A program made the position numbers and the translations under genes. Positions 58,223-64,000 of a DNA stretch of 64,000 nt are shown here, in pieces; the first letter of the stretch is position 1, and the number at the start of each line of letters is the position of its first letter. The stretch is from Lathyrus oleraceus (taxonomy: Eukaryota > Streptophyta > Magnoliopsida > Fabales > Fabaceae): assembly GCF_024323335.1 (NCBI RefSeq), contig NC_066581.1:180165330-180229329 (forward strand), in the 5' to 3' direction. The notes under the pieces are model-generated. The model saw only the letters and a program-made list of their open reading frames with translations. It did not search any database and was not told the origin of the DNA.

Positions 58223-58701
58223 AGTTGAAGAAGAAGAAAATGAAGATGAAGAGTTTGTAGAAATGCTTCAGAGAGGGTTTGAGAGTGAGTGAGGGTGATA
58301 AGTGTGTGAAATGTGAGAGGAGTGTTTAAATACCCTAAACGAAAACACATGCAAAACGACACACAATTCAGCGTTGGCACAAAACACAAGTTAGCACGCT
58401 TGGGGAAAAAATGATTAAGGCTCATTAATGAATGTCTAATCCCAACAGTATGCACACTGCTCGAGGAGATCTTAAAACGTTTGCCCTTTGATTTTTCTTC
58501 TGGACAGCTGTCTAGAAGTTCTAGGGTTAGACGCTAAGTGCTCCACATGTTTTGATGTATCTGATCTTCAGGAATACCAAAGGATTGGTTCCTGGAGATT
58601 TCTAACTCAGATATCTTCTTAACTGGTAGAAGTATCAGAGTCAGAGGCAGAAGCACATTTGTTTATGTTAGAGTCTCATTTTACATCTTCAGAGCCACAC
58701 T
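58223..58701 (-). other. Spacer between copia pol and the extra ORF
   Basis: No supported gene. The part before the extra ORF (58223-58330) would be its leader; short frames here are shadows. Confidence 0.5.
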
Positions 58702-61700
58702 TCATTCGGGGCAATTTTGAATGTTCAGATTTTCTAAGATGAAAAGAAATCTATCTTCAGCTAGAGGCTTAGTAAAGATATCTGCCCATTGATGATCTGT
58801 ATCAATGAACTTCAATGTTACTATCCCTTTCTGAACATAGTCTCTGATAAAATGATGTTTTATTTCAATGTGTTTAGCTCTGGAATGTAAAATGGGATTT
58901 TTACTTAGACAAATGGCAGCAGTATTATCACAGAAGATGGGAGTGTTACTCTCGAAGATTTGCAGATCTTCTAACTGATTCTTCATCCAGAGCATCTGAG
59001 TTGTGCACAGTGATGCTGAGATATATTCTGCTTCTGCAGTAGATAGAGCAATAGTTGACTATCTCTTGCTAGCCCAGGATATCAGATTGTTTCCCAGAAG
59101 CTGGCAATTTCCAGATGTGCTTTTTCGTTCTAATCTATCTCCTGCATAATCTGCATCACAGTAACCCGAAAGTCTATACTCTGATGTTTTCTCATACATC
59201 ATGCCCAGGTTAGGAGTTCCTTTCAGATACTTGAGAATTCTCTTAATTGCTGTTAAATGAGATTCTCTAGGATCTGATTGGAATCTGGCACAGAGACAGA
59301 CACTAAAGAGAATATCAGGACGAGTAGCAATCAGATAGAGAAGAGAGCCTATCATACCTCGATAGAGCTTCTGACAAACCTTTTTGCTCACTTCTTCCTT
59401 TTCAAGAATGCACGTCGGATGCATGGGAGTTTTTGCAGAGTTGCAGTCAGCCATATCAAATTTATTTAGACCATCTTTAATGTATTTGCTTTGATGAACG
59501 TATGTAACTTCTGAAGTTTGGTTAATTTGAATTCCCAGAAAGAACTTTAGTTCTTGCATTAAGCTCATTTCAAATTCTTCCTGCATTAACTCAGAGAATT
59601 CTTGACAAACAGAGGCGTTAACTGAACCAAAAATAATATCATCAACGTATATCTGGCATATCATGAGATCATTGTTAAGGTTCTTACAGAAGAGTGTGGA
59701 GTCAACTTTCCCTCTGATAAAATTGTGTTCCAGAAGAAAATTGCTTAAACGTTCATACCAAGCTCTGGGAGCTTGTTTAAGTCCATATAAAGATTTTTTA
59801 AGTTTAAAAACATGTTCTGGAAATTTTGGATTTTCAAAACCTGGAGGTTGGTTGACATACACTTCTTCTGAAATATAACCATTAAGGAATGCACTCTTGA
59901 CATCCATTTGATATAATTTGATAGAGTGGTTAATAGCAAAAGATACCAGAAGACGAATAGATTCTAACCTTGCGACTGGAGCAAAGGTTTCATTATAGTC
60001 AATACCTTCTTGTTGACTATAACCTTGAGCTACCAGTCGAGCTTTATTTCTGACGACTTCTCCTTTCTCATTCAGCTTGTTTCTGAATACCCATCTGGTT
60101 CCAATAACGTGAGTGCCTCTGGGCTTTGGAACAAGATCCCAGACATCATTCTTAGTGAATTGATCTAATTCTTCTTGCATGGCTGAAACCCAGTCGTTAT
60201 CTTGAAGTGCTGCATCACAGGACGTAGGCTCAATCAGAGTCACTAGTCCCAGAGGAGTATCTTCAGAGGTCCTGAAGGTAGATCTGGTTCTGACAGGTTC
60301 GTCCTTGTTTCCCAGAATCAAATCTTCAGATACGTTGATACGACTTTTAACTTTCTTTGGGATTTCTGGGGATTTAATTTCTTCAGAGTTCTGAGTGACA
60401 GTTGCTTCTGGAGTTTTATCAGATCCAGCAAGAGTGATTTCTAAATCTGCAAAATTTTCAACTAGCTTTGACTTTTCAGGGTCAAGCTTATCATCAAATC
60501 TGACATGAATTGATTCTTCCACAATTTTGGTTTCTGTGTTGTATACTCTGTAGCCTTTAGAGCTAACTGAGTATCCTAACATAATACCTTTCTGTGCTTT
60601 GGAATCGAACTTGTTCAGATGTTCTTTAGTGTTTAAGATAAAGCAAGAACATCCAAAAGGATGAAAATATGAAATGTTTGGTTTTCTTCCTTTACACAGT
60701 TCATAGGGAGTCTTTTCCAGAATAGGTCTTATAGAGATTCTATTCTGAATGTACCAGCTGTATTTACAGCTTCTGCCCAAAAGTGCTTTGCCACATTAGT
60801 TTCATTGATCATGGTTCTGGCCATTTCTTGGAGTGTCCTATTCTTCCTCTCTACAACTCCATTTTGTTGTGGAGTTATAGGACAGGAGAAATCATGGGAT
60901 ATTCCATTAGAGTCAAATAATTCCTCAAAATCTTTGTTTTCAAATTCCCCACCATGATCACTTCTGACTCTAATAATTTTAGAGTCAAATTCTTTTTGCA
61001 CTTTGGAGCAGAAACTAGTGAATACAGAGTGAGACTCACTCTTGTGATTTAGGAATTTCACCCATGTCCAGCGGCTATAATCATCAACAATGACTAGTCC
61101 ATACTTCTTTCCATTGACTGATGCTGTTTTCACAGGACCAAATAAGTCAATGTGGAGAAGTTCCAGAGGCTTAGAGGTAGAAACAACATTTTTCTTTTTG
61201 AAAGACGTTTTTGAAAATTTTCCTTTCTGACATGCCTCACATAGAGCATCTGAAGTAAACTTTAGTTTAGGTAGGCCTCTGACTAACTCGAGTTTATTTA
61301 GCTGAGAAAGTTTCCTCATGCTAATGTGGCCCAAGCGTCTATGCCATACCCATTGCTCTTTATGAACCGACATCAGACATTTAACATTTTGTTCTTTTAA
61401 ATCAGAAAGATTAATTTTATAAATGTTGTTTTTCCTCTTGCCTGTGAAAAGGACAGAGCCATCGTTCTGATTAATGGCTTTACATGTTTTTTGATTAAAG
61501 ATTACATCATAACCGTTATCACTTAATTGACTTATGGATAACAAGTTATGCATTAATCCTTCTACGTAAAGGACATCAGATATAGAGGGAAGAGCACCAT
61601 TACCAATAGTTCCGGAGCCTCTGATCCTTCCTTTCTGATCTCCTCCGAAGCCTACAAACCCAGCATCTTTAAGTTCCAGACTTTGGAACATAGACTTTCT

Positions 61701-61787
61701 TCCCGTCATGTGTCGCGAGCATCCAGAGTCCAGGTACCATGACTGGTGTCTGAACTTTGCTGCATAGGATATCTGCAACATAAACAA
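58702..61787 (-). pseudogene. pol: Copia pol: protease, integrase, RT, RNase H (frameshift and stop)
   Basis: The protease has WYLDSGCSRHMTG. Integrase has HRRLGHISMRKL and CEACQKGK of the zinc finger and the DDE residues in LLHIDLFGPVK, VRSDHGGEFEN and PQQNGVVERKNRT. RT has QMDVKSAFLNGYISEEVY and YVDDIIFG; RNase H has DADYAGD, STAEAEY and FCDNTAA. Lesions are a one-base loss near 60752 between integrase and RT (frame 60729-61787 to frame 59059-60780) and TAG at 59056-59058 inside RNase H, where a Gln is expected. The frame then stays open to 58702. All enzyme motifs are well preserved, which fits recent disabling. Confidence 0.93.
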
Positions 61788-63471
61788 TCTTATCTTTCGG
61801 TACCCAGAATCTCTTGGGTCCTTTCTGATTAGTTTTCCCAGAGTTTCTTATAACTTTGGGTTTTCTAGCATTTTCAAATTTTTGTTCTTGTGTGTGTGTA
61901 TAGTGATACGAAAATGGAGATTTAAGTTGGTCACTAGTAGAAGTTTTATCTTCCTTAGGATCATACCCAATTCCCTTTTTATTGTTCTGACTGACTCCAT
62001 AAATCATGGATGCCATAATACTCCTACCTATTCCATTTTTCAGAAATTCTTGAAAGGCTTCTTCGTATTCATAAATTAATTTATTTGAAGTTTGTGGTGC
62101 TTGAGACAACGCTTCTTCTAATTCTAAGCTTTTTCTTTTTGCTCCATCTCTTTCTAATGTTAAGGATCTGATTGTATCTTCCCGCGCTAGAATTGTCATC
62201 TCAAGCTTGCCACATTCTTCAAATTTTTCTTTAAGACAACCTTTTATGTTTTTAAGCTTTTGTTTTAATTTCTGATATGAGCTAAGAGTTTCTGACAAGC
62301 ATGATTCTAGATCAGATCGAGAGAGTTCAGAAAATACCTCTTCAGATTCTTCATCTGAGCTGCTCCTGGATGTGGTAGCCATAAGTGCCACGTTGGCCTG
62401 TTCATCAGAGTCAGATTCTGATGACCCAGATTCACTATCATCCCAGGTAGCCATTAATCCTTTCTTTGTCCTGAAGGTATTTTTCTTGAAGCTTTCTTTT
62501 CTAGAATTGTCTTTCTTTAGCTTGGGGCATTCATTCCTGTAGTGACCTGTTTCTTTACATTCATAACAAGTAATATCTTTGTTAGTTTTACCTTTTGAGG
62601 TTGATTCTGATCGATCCCCTCTGGGTCTTGGTCTTCTGAAGTTGTTGTTCCTCGTTTTCCAGAGTTGTTTAACTCTTCTGGTCAGGAGGGACAATTCTTC
62701 TTCATCATCAGAATCTTCTGGTTCAGAGTCATCAGTATGTTCAGTTTCTGCCTGGAGAGCTTTGGTTCTGTCAGGTTTGCGTCTTTCATATCTGGACTTT
62801 AATGCTACGGACTTGCTCCTTTTCTGAGGCTCATCTTCCTCTAGTTCTATCTCATGGCTTCTGAGGGAACTGACAAGTTCTTCAAGACTGATATTGTTCA
62901 GATCCTTTGACAGCTTCAGAGCAGTAACCATGGGTCTCCATTTCTTTGGCAGACTTCTGACTATCTTTTTGACGTGGTCTGCAGTTGTGTTTCCTTTGTC
63001 TAGAACCTTGAGACCTGCAATCAGAGTTTGAAATCTAGAGAACATTGCCTCTATGGCTTCATCATCTTCCATTTTGAAAGCTTCATATTTCTGGATAAGC
63101 GCCAGAGCCTTTGTCTCTTTGACCTGAGAGTTTCCTTCATGAGTCATCCTTAGAGAGTCTAGTATGTCTTTTGCTGTTTCTCTGTTGGTGATCTTTTCAT
63201 ACTCGTTGTAAGATATAGCATTGAGGAGTATGGTTCTGGCCTTGTGATGATTTTTGAAAACTCGCTTCTGATCATCTGACATCTTACTTCTGGGAACTTC
63301 AGCTCCATCCTCTGTGACAGGAGGTTTGTATCCATCTGTGACAATGTCCCAGAGATCAGCATCATAGCCTAGAAAGAAACTTTCAATTCTATCTTTCTAG
63401 TAATCGAATTTCTCTCCATCAAAGACAGGAGGCTTAGCATTGTAACTATCCTTTTCATTTGTGTGGGCCAT
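61669..63471 (-). pseudogene. gag: Copia gag with early premature stop
   Basis: The natural start is minus-strand ATG 63471 (MAHTNEKDSYNAKPPVFDG); codon 25 (63397-63399) is TAG where Trp is expected, then the frame is open to 61669. A UBN2-type gag domain spans roughly residues 25-230, and a CCHC knuckle (CYECKETGHYRNEC, near 62545-62585) and an Asp/Ser/Glu-rich coiled-coil region follow. The first ATG after the stop is at 63282. The 3' end overlaps the pol frame by 119 bases in a different frame, so pol needs a frame change here: either programmed or a lesion. Confidence 0.88.
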
Positions 63472-63534
63472 AGTTTTTCTCGTTCTGGATCTCTCTACAC
63501 TGTTAAGTGTTTGATTAGAAAATCAATAACAGAG

Positions 63535-63551
63535 CCGTAGCTCTGATACCA
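63535..63551 (-). other. Primer-binding site of the copia element (initiator tRNA-Met)
   Basis: On the minus strand TGGTATCAGAGCTACGG begins two bases after the LTR end. TGGTATCAGAGC is the standard plant initiator-Met primer site for Ty1/copia. Confidence 0.93.
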
Positions 63552-63553
63552 AT

Positions 63554-64000
63554 TGAAGGTGAGAAAAACAAGAAAGGGGGGTTTGAATTGTTTTGGAAAA
63601 TAAGCGCTTTTTCAAAATGAAAATCACACAAGGAATTTATACTGGTTCGCTTATAACACAAAGCTACTCCAGTCCACCCGGCCAAGGTGATTTCGCCTTC
63701 AACAAGGACTTAATCCACTAATCTTGAAAGATTGATTACAAACAACGTCTAAGAGAAAGATCTCTTAGTCCTCTCAAGTATACAGACTGTGCAAAGTCAC
63801 TTGAGGAAATAAAACAAAGATAAAGACTTATGTAATCTAGAGTGCTTCTAAGATAAGCAAATATTACAACAGTAAGAACAAAGTGTTTCACGTTCTAAGC
63901 AAAAGCTTCGTGAAGATTGAGAGAATAAAACGTGTTTTTGTGTGTTGATGTTTCAGTATGTTCTTCTTGTTCTCTCAATGTTGATTGCAGTCCTTTATAT
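63554..64000 (-). repeat. 5' LTR of the copia element, partial (447 of about 1074 bp)
   Basis: Begins TGAAGGTGAG on the plus strand and runs to the window end, collinear with 54371-54817 with one substitution. Confidence 0.96.

Larger units (their letters stand above)
54371..64000 (-). mobile_element. Sirevirus-like Ty1/copia retrotransposon (5' LTR cut by window end)
   Basis: Read on the minus strand the order is 5' LTR (63554-64000, partial), primer site for initiator tRNA-Met, gag, protease, integrase, RT, RNase H, an extra env-position ORF, several polypurine tracts and 3' LTR (54371-55444). Integrase before RT marks Ty1/copia; the extra ORF and repeated polypurine motifs mark the Sirevirus branch. 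Over the 447 comparable bases the LTRs differ at one position with no gap, so the insertion is young. Gag, pol and the extra ORF nevertheless carry stops or frameshifts. It sits in the 3' region of the resident element, probably with CCAAG as one TSD copy (54366-54370); the other copy is outside. Confidence 0.94.

Overview
This is a plant nuclear window made almost entirely of nested transposable elements. No free-standing host gene was recognised. Giant Ogre-type Ty3/gypsy elements of about 22 kb, with LTRs of 4.3-5 kb, an extra ORF before gag, a tRNA-Arg-type primer site and an intron between protease and reverse transcriptase, point to a legume of the Fabeae tribe (pea, vetch, lentil or grass-pea type). 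Species cannot be read from the sequence alone.

Layout. (1) 1-20551, plus strand: the right-hand part of an Ogre copy (copy 1). It has decayed ORF1 and gag-pro, an intron, an intact RT/dual-RNase H/integrase ORF, a repeat-rich 3' UTR, a PPT and a 3' LTR. That LTR is split by a 3.69-kb CACTA transposon (15211-18901, TSD TTT) carrying fragments of a KEULE/Sec1-like gene, an amidase gene and a Ulp1-like protease gene. (2) 20552-24945: AT-rich, mostly unassigned sequence with an (AT)44 run, a 205-bp direct duplication and an old LTR-end remnant. (3) From 24946: a resident Tat/Ogre-like element without a recognisable gag-pol. Its 5' LTR is 24946-29707 plus base 51313, its primer site is at 51316 and its internal region runs to 54370. 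(4) 29708-51307: a complete 21.6-kb Ogre (copy 2), inserted with a 5-bp TSD (GCATC) at the LTR/primer-site junction of the resident. (5) 54371-64000, minus strand: a Sirevirus-like Ty1/copia element inserted in the resident's 3' region. One LTR is complete and the other is cut by the window end. It carries gag, pol and a downstream env-position ORF with a plant-transposon-protein-like domain and an Ala/Glu-rich coiled coil.

How the parts work together. In both Ogre copies ORF1 is followed by gag-pro. The pro stop codon overlaps a GT splice donor, and removing a 278- or 245-nt intron would fuse pro in frame to RT-RNaseH-integrase. Both copies have coding lesions. Copy 1 is broken in ORF1 and gag-pro but intact in pol; copy 2 is nearly intact in gag-pro but broken in pol. 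The copia element has almost identical LTRs over the 447 visible bases and so is young, yet its coding region is disabled.

Most striking observation. The 3' UTRs of both Ogre copies contain dozens of degenerate copies of a CCCCAGCAGAGTCG-like motif. This is the reverse complement of the element's own primer-binding site, and therefore resembles the 3' end of the tRNA-Arg primer.
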